Shown here piece by piece: positions 1 through 8,856 of a stretch of DNA of 64,000 nucleotides. Where the stretch lies: assembly GCA_016713175.1 (NCBI GenBank), contig JADJPQ010000003.1, positions 434,001 through 498,000 on the forward strand. Reading direction: 5' to 3'. The notes beneath the pieces are model-generated. The model was not told the origin of the DNA, did not search any database, and saw only the letters and a program-made list of their open reading frames with translations. The position numbers and the translations under genes are program-made. Each line of letters begins with the position of its first letter. The stretch's first letter is position 1. This stretch comes from Planctomycetota bacterium. Its GTDB lineage: Bacteria; Planctomycetota; UBA1135; UBA2386.

Positions 1-1897
1 GTCTGGCCCCGCGCAACCGATGCGCGAAATCCGGATTGGGAACGCGGAGGCACGTGGCGTGGGCGACACCGCCAAGGCCGCAACCGTTGGCGACGGTCGT
101 CGCCGTGCCATCGGCGGAGCGCCAGAACCTGGCGATGATGTCGCTGTTGTTCGGATTGCTCGCCTGTGGCGCGTTCCAGACCAGCAGGGCATCGTCGGCC
201 GGGCCCCCGCCGGCAGCGGCGGCGCAGCCGGTGCCCGGCGAATTGAAGTCGCTCGGCCCGAGCAGGAACGTTCCCTCACAGCCGGTGCAACTGAAGGGGT
301 CGATCGACCGCACCTGTGCGGTGTTCCCGGCGTTGCTCTGCCACCAGGCGACCAGCGCCGAACCGCCGGTCCACAGCACCGACGGCACCCGATCGTCGAC
401 GGCTGGCGCATTGGCGATCGGCGCGATCGGCCCGGCGACCAGACCGCCCACGCCACCGGCGAATTCCACCCGCCGCGCGACGATCTGCCGTTGTTGCCCC
501 AACGCGTCGTCATCCCAGGCCGCGACGAACGTGCTGCCATCGCCGTCGACCGCTGGCGTGCGCGCGAGCATGCCGCCGGGACCCAACGGCAGCGGCGAAG
601 TGATCGGGGTACCGGCGAGGTCGACGACGATCAGCCATGGCGAAGTCGTCCCGGTTCCGCGCTGGTAGGCAAGCGCAAAACGGCGAGTACCGCCGCCGCC
701 CTTGCTGATGCGGGGCGCGCCCGCGCCGACACCGGTCTCGAAGGTCCGGATGGCACCGACGGTCAGGCTCAGGTTGCGTTGGACGGTGATCGCGGTCGCC
801 TGCAGTGCGTCCAGGCCGGTGGCGCGCCAGACACACACCGCGGCGCCAGGGACCACGGTCGGCGTCTCGACCGAGTCGCCGCCGACGGTGGCCGCCTGGG
901 CGTTCACCGTGCTGACGCCGAACTGCGCGGACACGGTGCCGGCGGTGCTGACGCCGCGAGCGACTATGGCGGTGGCCAGGCCCGACGTGTAGACCACGAC
1001 GAAGGCACTGCGCGGGTTGACGTTGGCCACGTCGGGCTGGTGCTCGACGGTCGCCGCCGCAACGGCGATGGGGATGCGCGTGCCGACCAGCGAGCCCGCG
1101 CGACTGATCACCTGTCCATACACGTCGACATCGGTCAGTGAGAACACCCCCTGCCAGACCACCAGGTAACTGTCGGTGGTCGCATCGAAGGCGGCGCGCG
1201 GCTGTACGTCGATCGGTTGCGTCAACAGGCCCAGGGTGAAAGCCGAGCCGATCAGGGGGTCGAGCACGAACGGCAGCGCGGCGCGGTCGACGAAGGCCGC
1301 CGGCAGCGACAGTTCGATCCGATCGCCGTCGACTTGCAGCGTGCCGTCGACGCGCTCGCCGTTGGCGTCGATGCCGACGACCCGCGTCATGTGGAAGCCG
1401 CCGACACCCGGCTGCTCGAAGCGCAACCCTTCGGGTTCTTCGGTGATCGTCAGGTCCGTGTGCAAGCGGCCGCGCACCACCAGATCGCCGCTCCCGGCGG
1501 GCCGTTTGATGAACAGGAAACTCCAGGCCATGTCGGTGACCCCGACGTCGCACCGTTCGGTGGCGACGCCACGGTCGTACTCCACTCTCGTTCCCGAGGA
1601 CGTCGGCGCCACGGCAGGGCAATTCGCCATCGAATCGGCGCGGCCGATCGACGTGACCCCGATCGTCATCGTCGCATTGCGGACCGCAGCACGACCGAGC
1701 GCCGCCGTGAACTCGAACCCGTCGGCGCCAAGGCGGACCTTGTAGCGCGGCGCAAAGCCACCCAGTTCGCCGTCGACCCTGGCAACGGTGGCCGTCTGGT
1801 TCAGCGCCAGCAGGTCCTGCTGCACCTGCTGCGCCGTCACGGTCGTCACGACAGAGAGGAGCGGCATGAGCCGCGGGAGGAGCCGGAGTGGTACCAT
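1..1897 (-). CDS. Secreted repeat-type hypothetical protein, C-terminus cut by window edge
   Basis: An open frame runs leftward from an ATG at 1897 off the left edge, so at least 632 residues are present and the C-terminus is missing. The N-terminus (MVPLRLLPRLMPLLSVV, then TVTAQQ) looks like a signal peptide with cleavage after TAQ or nearby, which implies export. The rest is rich in G, T, V and A, with recurring phrases such as FVVVYTSG, FVAAWDDDALG and ALVAWWQS spaced like beta-propeller or FG-GAP-type blades. A short Cys pair (CTGC) lies in the distal third. I recognise no catalytic motif. A second ATG at 1867 would also leave a short signal peptide. It is followed upstream by the ECF sigma gene on the same strand. 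Function unknown; an extracellular structural or binding protein is likely. Confidence 0.75.
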   Translation of the reverse strand, partial: MVPLRLLPRLMPLLSVVTTVTAQQVQQDLLALNQTATVARVDGELGGFAPRYKVRLGADGFEFTAALGRAAVRNATMTIGVTSIGRADSMANCPAVAPTSSGTRVEYDRGVATERCDVGVTDMAWSFLFIKRPAGSGDLVVRGRLHTDLTITEEPEGLRFEQPGVGGFHMTRVVGIDANGERVDGTLQVDGDRIELSLPAAFVDRAALPFVLDPLIGSAFTLGLLTQPIDVQPRAAFDATTDSYLVVWQGVFSLTDVDVYGQVISRAGSLVGTRIPIAVAAATVEHQPDVANVNPRSAFVVVYTSGLATAIVARGVSTAGTVSAQFGVSTVNAQAATVGGDSVETPTVVPGAAVCVWRATGLDALQATAITVQRNLSLTVGAIRTFETGVGAGAPRISKGGGGTRRFALAYQRGTGTTSPWLIVVDLAGTPITSPLPLGPGGMLARTPAVDGDGSTFVAAWDDDALGQQRQIVARRVEFAGGVGGLVAGPIAPIANAPAVDDRVPSVLWTGGSALVAWWQSNAGNTAQVRSIDPFSCTGCEGTFLLGPSDFNSPGTGCAAAAGGGPADDALLVWNAPQASNPNNSDIIARFWRSADGTATTVANGCGLGGVAHATCLRVPNPDFAHRLRGAR

Positions 1898-1985
1898 GGC
1901 GATGGGCCTGCTGGAGGACGGAACGCAGCGCCACCAACGGCGTGGGTTGCCGTTCGTGACGGTCGCGACGCGAAACCCGGCGGTC

Positions 1986-2573
1986 CTATCCGTCGAGCCG
2001 GATGCCGCGCTGACGCAGCTCCGCCGACAATCGCAGCAGCGCGCGCACCAGGAGCTGGCGGACGGCGGCCTCGCTCCGGCCGAGCACTTCGGCGATCACA
2101 CGGTGCGGCAGATCGACGATCCGGGCCATGGTGATGACTTCGCGATGTTCCTCACTGAGCGCCGCCAGCGCATCTTGCAATGCGACGGCGGTCTCGTGCC
2201 CGATGGCATCGACACTGGGAGTCAGCAGATTGGCGGCGAGCAACACCGGATCGGTGCGCGGATCGTCGCGACGCAGATCGCGCCGTTGTTGGCCGTGGAA
2301 GCTGCGCTTGTCGTTCAGTTTGTTGAGCGCCGCCGTGAACAGCCAGGCGCGGAAGCGATCTTCGCCGCGGAACTCGAACGTCGAGCGCGCGCCCAGCAAT
2401 TCGCGGCAGACCGACTGGACGACGTCCATGCTGGACTCGCGACCGCGGAGAGCGCCGAGGCGGACATGCACGAACGCATGCAACTGCGGCAGATAGCGCT
2501 GCAGCAGGTGCTCGAGGGCGGCGGCATCGCCGGTGCGCGCCTGTTCGAACCACTGTGCAGCCTGGGCATCCAC
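1986..2573 (-). CDS. ECF-type RNA polymerase sigma factor
   Basis: This encodes a 195-residue sigma-70 family extracytoplasmic-function factor that would redirect RNA polymerase to a dedicated promoter set. The N-terminal half carries a region 2 (LLQRYLPQLHAFVHVRLG to FRAWLFTAALNKLND). The C-terminal half carries a region 4 helix-turn-helix (HREVITMARIVDLPH, IAEVLGRSEAAVRQLLVRA). I chose a GTG at 2573 (reads VDAQAAQWF) because it gives the usual ECF length; the frame stays open to 2699, so a longer start is possible. There is no anti-sigma gene beside it. It is divergent from a large membrane Ser/Thr kinase starting at 2785, an arrangement I know from planctomycete kinase-associated ECF groups. 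The 211-bp intergenic region probably holds promoters for both. Confidence 0.88.
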   Translation of the reverse strand: MDAQAAQWFEQARTGDAAALEHLLQRYLPQLHAFVHVRLGALRGRESSMDVVQSVCRELLGARSTFEFRGEDRFRAWLFTAALNKLNDKRSFHGQQRRDLRRDDPRTDPVLLAANLLTPSVDAIGHETAVALQDALAALSEEHREVITMARIVDLPHRVIAEVLGRSEAAVRQLLVRALLRLSAELRQRGIRLDG

Positions 2574-2784
2574 GAGCCCATGGTAGCCGGAACGGCCGGT
2601 GGCGGAATCGTCATCGATACGGTCCGGCGCCCGCCGGGCCAGGGACAGTTCATGCGCTCTGCAAACGCTGCGCACCGCTCGATTCCAGACTGGTTGCAAG
2701 CCGCTCCTGTTGGCCCATCACCACGCGCTCGCGACGCCGTTTCCCGACCGTGGTGCCGCCCGGCGCTACCATCACGCCTCCAGC

Positions 2785-5700
2785 ATGTCGAACCCTGACG
2801 ACGACCCGGATCTGCCGCCCGAACTGCTGGCCATGGCCGAACAGTTGCTGGCGGCGCCGGCGTCCGCTCGCGACCCTTTGCTCGCGCGCCTCGTGCAGGC
2901 GCATCCGGAACACGCCGTGGCGTTGTCGCGCGTGGCGGCGGACCTGTTCGGGATCGATCGGCTGCTGGCGGCGGGGTATCGGCCGGACAACGACCGGGAT
3001 CTCGTTGCGATCGGCAATTGCCAGGTCGTCCGCCGGCTCGGCGAAGGTGCGTTCGGCGCCGTCTACCTGTGCGCGCAGGCATCGCCGGTGCAGCGCGAAG
3101 TCGCGGTCAAGGTGCTGCGGCCCGGTGCCGGCGACCGCCGCACGCTGGCGCGTTTCCAGGCCGAACGGCAGTTCCTGGCCAGGCAGAACCACCCGGCGAT
3201 CACGCAGCTGTTCGATGCTGGCGCGCTGCCCGATGGCCGGCCGTACTTCGTGATGGAGCATGTTCCGGGCCCGCCGATCACCGCGTACTGCGATCAGGCG
3301 CGGTTGCCGATCCGCGCCCGCGTCGAGCTGTTCACCCGGCTGTGTCACGGCGTCGAGCATGCGCACGCGCATGGCATCGTCCATCGCGACCTCAAGCCGG
3401 CGAACATCCTGGTCGTCGAGGTCGATGGCGAGCCACGACCGAAGATCATCGACTTCGGCATCGCCAGAGCCCTCGACGCCCACGGCGATGCGGCGGCACC
3501 GGCGATGACGGAGACCGGACGCGTGGTCGGCACGCCAGGCTACATGAGTCCGGAACAAGCCCTGGGGCATCGCGCCGCCATCGACGCCCGCACCGATGTG
3601 TGGGCGCTCGGGGTGATCCTGTACGAGTTGTTGACCGGCGAGCTGCCGTGGGGTCGACGACCCACGACGACCGATGACGAGCCACTGCGCCCGAGCCGCC
3701 GGGTCACCGCCGACCCGACGAAGACGACGACCGTCGCGGAGCTGCGCGCCAGCGACCCACGGCGCCTGGCGAGCAGCCTGCGCGGCGACCTCGACCGGAT
3801 CGTGCTGAAGGCCCTGCAGGGCGAGCGGCACCACCGCTACGCCTCGGCGCGCGAACTGGCGGCGGATCTGCGACGGCACCTCGATCACGAAGCCGTGCAG
3901 GCGAGTCCGCCTTCGTTGTGGTATCGCGCGACGAAAGCCGCACGGCGCCATCGGGCCGGATTGGCGATCGCCGGGATCCTCCTCGGCGCGGTCGCCTGCG
4001 CATTGGCGCTGCAGCACCACTACCAGGGCAAATGGCAGGCGCGCGAACGGGACGCCCAGGATGCCGTGGCCGCACTGTTGGACCGCGCCAATGACATCAC
4101 CGTCACCGACACGCCCAACTCGGCGCCCATGCGCGAAGCGTTGATGCGGGACGCCGTCGCATTCTACGACCGGTTCCTCGGCGAACGACCCGGCGACGAG
4201 CGCACGCGTGAGGCACGGTCCCGGACCTTGACGTCACTGTCGCAGGTCCATTGGTTGCTCGGGCAGTATCCGCAGGCACTGGCGCGGGCCCGCGAAGCCA
4301 TCGCCGACGGCGAAGCCCTGGTCGCGTCGTCGCCGGAGGAGATCCATTATCGCGGCGTGCTGGGGGCGGCATTGCGCAACGCCGGGCGGGCGCTGATGGC
4401 GTCCGGACAGCAACCGCAGGCCCGGGCGCAGCTGGCGCGGGCAGTCGCGTTGCTGGACGGCTGCCATGCCCGGGCGCCGGAGAAGTGGGTGGGACTGCTG
4501 GCGAATGGGCTGGTGGAGTTCGCAACCGCGATGGACATGCCGGGCGAAGCCGCTGCCCACCTCGCCGCCCTGCAACGAGCCCGCGATCTGCAGCAGCAGA
4601 TCCTCGCCGCCGATCCTGGCAACGACGGCGAACGGGCGACGTTGCTCGCGACCGACTTCGGGCTGCTGCGGTATTGGCTTGGTGTCGGTGACCTCGCCGC
4701 CGCCGCGCTCGCGCTCGGCGAAATGGAACATCTGCGGGCCGGTCTGACCAGGCCGGACCCGTCCAGTGCGTTGCGCGTCCACCGGGCGGCAGCGGAGCTG
4801 GCGACTTCGCGGGGCGACCACGACGAGGCGATGGCGCGCCTGCGCCTGGCCATCGTAGTTGGTGAGCAATCGTGCGCTCGCGACACGACGCGGCCGCTGC
4901 CGTTGGTGGATCTCAGCGACCTGCAGGCGACCCTGGCGCAGTTCGAATACTCGCTGGGCCACATGGATGCCGGTCATGTCTCGATGCGCGCCGCGATTGC
5001 CACGGCAACCACGTTGGTGACCAGGTTCCCGGAGCATCATCTCGCCAAAGGCAAGCTGGCGAGGCACTCGAGCGAACTCGCGTATGCGCTGTTGGCGGGC
5101 GGCCGGCGGCCAGCGCTCGTCGAGGCGGAGTCGGCGGCGCAGCGTGCGGCCGGGGTGCTGTCGGCAATGCCCGCTGACGTCGAGCCCGCGGACCAGCATT
5201 GGGTGCGCTGGAAGAACGGCTATCACCTGGGCCGGATCCTCGTCGCTGCGGGCAAACCGGACACCGAGGGCGTGTGGCTCGCCGCCGATGCCGACCTTGC
5301 TGCCTGGCAGCGTCAGCACGGCGTCGATGCGCGCACTGCCGCCGACATCGTCGAAGCGGCGATCTGGCTGGCCGGGCGGCACGAACTTGCGCGTTCGCCG
5401 ACGGCCGAAGAACGGTGTCTCAGCCTGGCCGAAGCCACGATGCGGCAGTTCCCCGCCTTGGATCGGCATGGACTGTACTCGGCTTTGGCGCTGCGGCTGC
5501 GGGCACGTCTGGCGGCAGGTCGCGGCGAGACCGAGGCGGCAGCGGCGCTGGCAGAACGAGCGCTGCTGACCGGAGCTGGCTGGCATGGTGTGTTCGCCGC
5601 CGCCGAAGCGATGGCAGCGGCGGCGCGACACGCCGCGCCCACCAGCGTCGAGCAGGAGGAATGCGCCTTTCGCGCTGCGGAACTGTGGCAGGAGGCAGTC

Positions 5701-5934
5701 GCGGCGTTGGAGCAGGAGGTGCGGCGGTCGCCGCAGGATCCCTGGGCGGTGCTGCCTCTGGCTCACAGCCGGATCCACCTGGCCCGCGCTCGGCTGGCAA
5801 CCAACCGCGATGTGGCCCGCACCCTGCTGCAGCTGGCGCTGGCGGCGCTCGAACCGTGGCGCGACGAAGCCTTCGCCGACGAATGGGACCAGGCCCTGGT
5901 TGCCGAAGCGGCGGCGATGCTGGCCGGGAGCTGA
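2785..5934 (+). CDS. Transmembrane Ser/Thr protein kinase with TPR-like C-terminal region
   Basis: A 1049-residue Hanks-type kinase. The ATP loop LGEGAFGAVY is at about residues 85-94 with the VAIK-equivalent lysine in VAVKVL (about 107-111). The catalytic loop HRDLKPANIL is at 200-209, DFGIAR at 223-228, and the activation-segment end GTPGYMSPEQ at 249-258. One membrane helix (about 391-410) follows the kinase domain. The remaining roughly 630 residues are alanine-rich helical repeats resembling degenerate TPRs and should lie on the other side of the membrane as a sensor or scaffold. The ATG at 2785 is preferred over an upstream frame because the sequence before it is low quality. It is divergent from the ECF sigma factor at 1986-2573, so the two may form one signalling unit (inference). 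Confidence 0.92.
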   Translation: MSNPDDDPDLPPELLAMAEQLLAAPASARDPLLARLVQAHPEHAVALSRVAADLFGIDRLLAAGYRPDNDRDLVAIGNCQVVRRLGEGAFGAVYLCAQASPVQREVAVKVLRPGAGDRRTLARFQAERQFLARQNHPAITQLFDAGALPDGRPYFVMEHVPGPPITAYCDQARLPIRARVELFTRLCHGVEHAHAHGIVHRDLKPANILVVEVDGEPRPKIIDFGIARALDAHGDAAAPAMTETGRVVGTPGYMSPEQALGHRAAIDARTDVWALGVILYELLTGELPWGRRPTTTDDEPLRPSRRVTADPTKTTTVAELRASDPRRLASSLRGDLDRIVLKALQGERHHRYASARELAADLRRHLDHEAVQASPPSLWYRATKAARRHRAGLAIAGILLGAVACALALQHHYQGKWQARERDAQDAVAALLDRANDITVTDTPNSAPMREALMRDAVAFYDRFLGERPGDERTREARSRTLTSLSQVHWLLGQYPQALARAREAIADGEALVASSPEEIHYRGVLGAALRNAGRALMASGQQPQARAQLARAVALLDGCHARAPEKWVGLLANGLVEFATAMDMPGEAAAHLAALQRARDLQQQILAADPGNDGERATLLATDFGLLRYWLGVGDLAAAALALGEMEHLRAGLTRPDPSSALRVHRAAAELATSRGDHDEAMARLRLAIVVGEQSCARDTTRPLPLVDLSDLQATLAQFEYSLGHMDAGHVSMRAAIATATTLVTRFPEHHLAKGKLARHSSELAYALLAGGRRPALVEAESAAQRAAGVLSAMPADVEPADQHWVRWKNGYHLGRILVAAGKPDTEGVWLAADADLAAWQRQHGVDARTAADIVEAAIWLAGRHELARSPTAEERCLSLAEATMRQFPALDRHGLYSALALRLRARLAAGRGETEAAAALAERALLTGAGWHGVFAAAEAMAAAARHAAPTSVEQEECAFRAAELWQEAVAALEQEVRRSPQDPWAVLPLAHSRIHLARARLATNRDVARTLLQLALAALEPWRDEAFADEWDQALVAEAAAMLAGS

Positions 5935-5943
5935 CGAAGTCCG

Positions 5944-7158
5944 CTATACGGTCGTGACCGGCTGCCGTACGGCATTGCGGTCGCCATGGCCGCGGCGTTC
6001 GGCGATGCCATCGAGCAATGTCAGCAACTCCGCGGTGCGATCGTCCCAGTTCGCCTTGGCGAACAGGTTGGCGCGCGCCCCCGGGGCCTTCTTGCCGGCC
6101 AGCACCCCATCGATCTGCGCCAGGAACTCATCCCCGGTCCTCGCCACGTGCACGAAGTCGCGCCAGTGTTCGACCTCTGGGAACCACGTCGTGACCACTT
6201 CCTGGCCCAGCGACAGGTATTCCTTCAACTTGATCGGGTTGCAGTGGCGGATCCAGTCGTTGTCGAGCCACGGCATGATCGACACGTCGAAATCGGCGCC
6301 GAGGTCCGGGATCTCCGCGTACGGCTTGAACCCGAGGTGACGGACGTTCGGGTAGCGCGTCAGCCGCTCCATCGACAGCGTCGCGTCGCCGATCAGCACC
6401 AGCGAACACTGCGGCCGTTCCCTGGCGATCCGCTCCAGCAGGTCGAAGTCGACGACGTAGTCGTCGAGCCCGCCGAAGAAACCGATGATCGGCCGCGGGA
6501 TGCCGAGCCTGGTCAGCGCATCGGTGCGCGGTCGCGGCGCGAAATGCCGCGTGTCGACGCCGTGGTCGAGGAAGTGCGCGCGCTCGCCGGTGCTCTGCCG
6601 TTCGCTCTGCAGGAACGCCCGGCTGCTGTAGAGCACCGCGTCGCTGTGCTGCAGCAGTGCCTGCTCGAGCGCGACGATCAGGCTGTTGTCGGCCTCGCCG
6701 AACGCGCTGTGCTTGTCGCTGCGGTTGTAGACCAGGCTGCCACGCGGCATGTCCCTGGCGACGTCCCACGCCGTCGGCACGGTCACGAAGATGTGCGGCT
6801 CGATCATGCCCATCTTCCTGGCCTGGCGCATGACCTGCCAGCGGATCGACTTGGCGTTGAACGCCCGGGCGCGCGGGCTGCCGTAGAACGGGAACAGCAG
6901 CGGCGTCATCACCGCGTAGTCCGGCAGGTCGGGCAGCGGCCGGCGGACGTGCCGCGCCATGCTCTTCACCTTGCGCCAGATCCGCCGGAACGGCAGGGTG
7001 CTCTTGCCGGGGGTCGGCATGCGCATGCCGATGCTGTTGACCAGCAGCACCTTGCGGGTCTTCGCCGCGCGGGTCATCAGCTGGAAGTCGCTGTGGGCGC
7101 GGTTGTGATACCACCAGTCCTGGCCGCAGAAGCAGATGAGGTCGCGAGGGCTCGGCAC
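5944..7158 (-). CDS. GT4-like glycosyltransferase
   Basis: A 404-residue GT-B-type glycosyltransferase, probably acting on exopolysaccharide or cell-surface glycans. It opens with SPRDLICFCGQDWW. The acceptor half includes LVYNRSDKHSAF. The hinge carries HFLDHGVDTRHFAPR, matching the family's V(D)xxxFxP segment. The donor half has IIGFFGGLDDYVVDFDLL, CSLVLIGDA, and DVSIMPWLDNDWIRHCNPIK followed by LKEYLSLG, the glycogen-phosphorylase-like nucleotide-sugar site of GT4 enzymes. I chose GTG at 7158; the frame remains open to 7302, but the extra N-terminus has no family resemblance and would overlap the divergent helicase start at 7301. It is convergent with the kinase ending at 5934. Sugar and acceptor cannot be told from sequence. 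Confidence 0.85.
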   Translation of the reverse strand: MPSPRDLICFCGQDWWYHNRAHSDFQLMTRAAKTRKVLLVNSIGMRMPTPGKSTLPFRRIWRKVKSMARHVRRPLPDLPDYAVMTPLLFPFYGSPRARAFNAKSIRWQVMRQARKMGMIEPHIFVTVPTAWDVARDMPRGSLVYNRSDKHSAFGEADNSLIVALEQALLQHSDAVLYSSRAFLQSERQSTGERAHFLDHGVDTRHFAPRPRTDALTRLGIPRPIIGFFGGLDDYVVDFDLLERIARERPQCSLVLIGDATLSMERLTRYPNVRHLGFKPYAEIPDLGADFDVSIMPWLDNDWIRHCNPIKLKEYLSLGQEVVTTWFPEVEHWRDFVHVARTGDEFLAQIDGVLAGKKAPGARANLFAKANWDDRTAELLTLLDGIAERRGHGDRNAVRQPVTTV

Positions 7159-7300
7159 GCGGTCCTTATATCGGTGCGGGGTGGGGTGGCGATGCAGTCG
7201 GGTCGACGGATCGCGCGACGGTTGCACCTGATGGCGACGTGCGGTAACGGATCCTGCGACCGGGTCCGTCGAGGCAACGCCCGGGACCCGGGACCACCGC

Positions 7301-8842
7301 ATGCAACTCCGCCCCTACCAGTCCGCCGCACTGCAGGCCGTGCGCCAGGCCTACGGCCAGGGCCACCGCGCCGTTCTCGTGGTGATGCCGACCGGTACCG
7401 GCAAGACCGTGCTGTTCGCCGAGGTCTCTCGCCTGGCCAAGGGCCCCGTGCTGGTGCTCGCCCACCGGCAGGAACTCGTCGAACAGGCACGCAGCAAGAT
7501 CGCCGCCTGGTGCAACGACGTGGTCGCCGTCGAGATGGCCGGCCGCCGCGACTTCACCCGCCCCGACGGCCGGCGACCGAAGATCGCGGTCGCCAGCATC
7601 CAGACGCTGCAGAAGCGCCTGCACGACCTGCCGCGCGACGCGTTCAAGATCGTCGTGGTCGACGAAGCCCACCACGCCACCGCCGATTCGTACCGCGCGG
7701 TACTGGCCCACTTCGACGCCTGGCGGCTCGGCGTCACCGCCACGCCCGATCGCAGCGACCGCGTGCCGCTCGGCGAGATCTTCTCGACCGTCGCGTTCGA
7801 GTACGACATGCGGACGGCGATCCGCGACGGCTGGCTGTGCCCGATCCGCTCGTTCCTGGTCCACACCAGGGCCGACTTCGCGCACGTGCGCAAGGTCGCT
7901 GGCGAACTGGCGACGCGCGACGTCGAGGCGATCCTGACGCAGGAACTGCATCTGGCGGAGATCGCGACGCCGATCCTGAAGGAACGCGGCGATCGGCCGA
8001 CGATCGTGTTCGCAGCCTCGGTGGCCCATGCGCATGCGCTGGCACGCGTGCTGAACGACCAGGCCGGCGCTGCCGGCTTCGCCGCCGCGGTCGACGGCAC
8101 CGACTCGTACGAGGTGCGGGCGCCGGTGATCGACCGGTTCCGGCGCGGTGAAGCCAAGGTGCTGGTCAATTGCGCACTGTTCACCGAGGGTTTCGACGTG
8201 CCCGAGATCGCGTTGGTCGCGATCGCGCGGCCGGTGCTGTCGCGTTCGTTCTACGCGCAGATGGTCGGTCGCGGCACCCGGATCGCCAAGGGCAAGCGCG
8301 ATCTGCTGGTGCTCGACTTCGTGCCGACGAACTGCCGCCACAGCCTGGCGCAGGCAGTCGACATCTTCGCCGCCGCCGATCCGGAGGTGCAGCAACGCGC
8401 GCGCCGCATCGCGGCCGAGACGTCGGTGCTGGGCCAGGCGATCGCGCTCGAACGTGCGCTGGAGCTGGCGCAACAGGAACAGGAAGCGCAGGCCGCGACG
8501 GTTGCCTATCAGCTCCGGCGGCGCGATCCGTTCGCGGTGCTGGGGATCGACCTCGGTCCGTACCTGCGACGCTCGCGCGTTGCGGCGGGCGAACGCGCAT
8601 CGACGGCGCAGCTGGAGTTCTTCAAGCGCGCCGGCCTGCCGACCGATCCGGTGGCGGAGCTCGCCGAACGCGAGGCGGCGGCGTTGCGCGAGGCGTTGCT
8701 GGAGCGCAGGGCGGTCGGCCTGTGCACGCCCAAGCAGGCGCTGCAACTGGCCGCGCACGGCATCGACCCGCGCGATCTCTACTACGACGAAGCCAAGGAA
8801 CTGCTGCGCGAACAACGCGCCAGACGCGCCTCGGCCACCTAG
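7301..8842 (+). CDS. Superfamily 2 DEAD/DEAH-box helicase
   Basis: A 513-residue SF2 ATP-dependent helicase of the XPB/type-III-restriction-subunit kind. Visible motifs are the Q-like start LRPYQSAAL (3-11), Walker A MPTGTGKT (29-36), motif Ia LVLAHRQELVEQA, motif II DEAH (121-124), motif III VTATP, motif IV/V (VNCALFTEGFDVP) and motif VI QMVGRGTR. The last about 150 residues are helical and have no domain I recognise. The N-terminus is at the normal distance from the Q motif, which supports the ATG at 7301. No nuclease or methylase gene adjoins it, so a restriction role is not indicated; a solitary repair or RNA/DNA remodelling helicase is more likely. It is followed 14 bp later by a kinase on the same strand. 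Confidence 0.9.
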   Translation: MQLRPYQSAALQAVRQAYGQGHRAVLVVMPTGTGKTVLFAEVSRLAKGPVLVLAHRQELVEQARSKIAAWCNDVVAVEMAGRRDFTRPDGRRPKIAVASIQTLQKRLHDLPRDAFKIVVVDEAHHATADSYRAVLAHFDAWRLGVTATPDRSDRVPLGEIFSTVAFEYDMRTAIRDGWLCPIRSFLVHTRADFAHVRKVAGELATRDVEAILTQELHLAEIATPILKERGDRPTIVFAASVAHAHALARVLNDQAGAAGFAAAVDGTDSYEVRAPVIDRFRRGEAKVLVNCALFTEGFDVPEIALVAIARPVLSRSFYAQMVGRGTRIAKGKRDLLVLDFVPTNCRHSLAQAVDIFAAADPEVQQRARRIAAETSVLGQAIALERALELAQQEQEAQAATVAYQLRRRDPFAVLGIDLGPYLRRSRVAAGERASTAQLEFFKRAGLPTDPVAELAEREAAALREALLERRAVGLCTPKQALQLAAHGIDPRDLYYDEAKELLREQRARRASAT

Positions 8843-8856
8843 ACTAGAATCCGCGC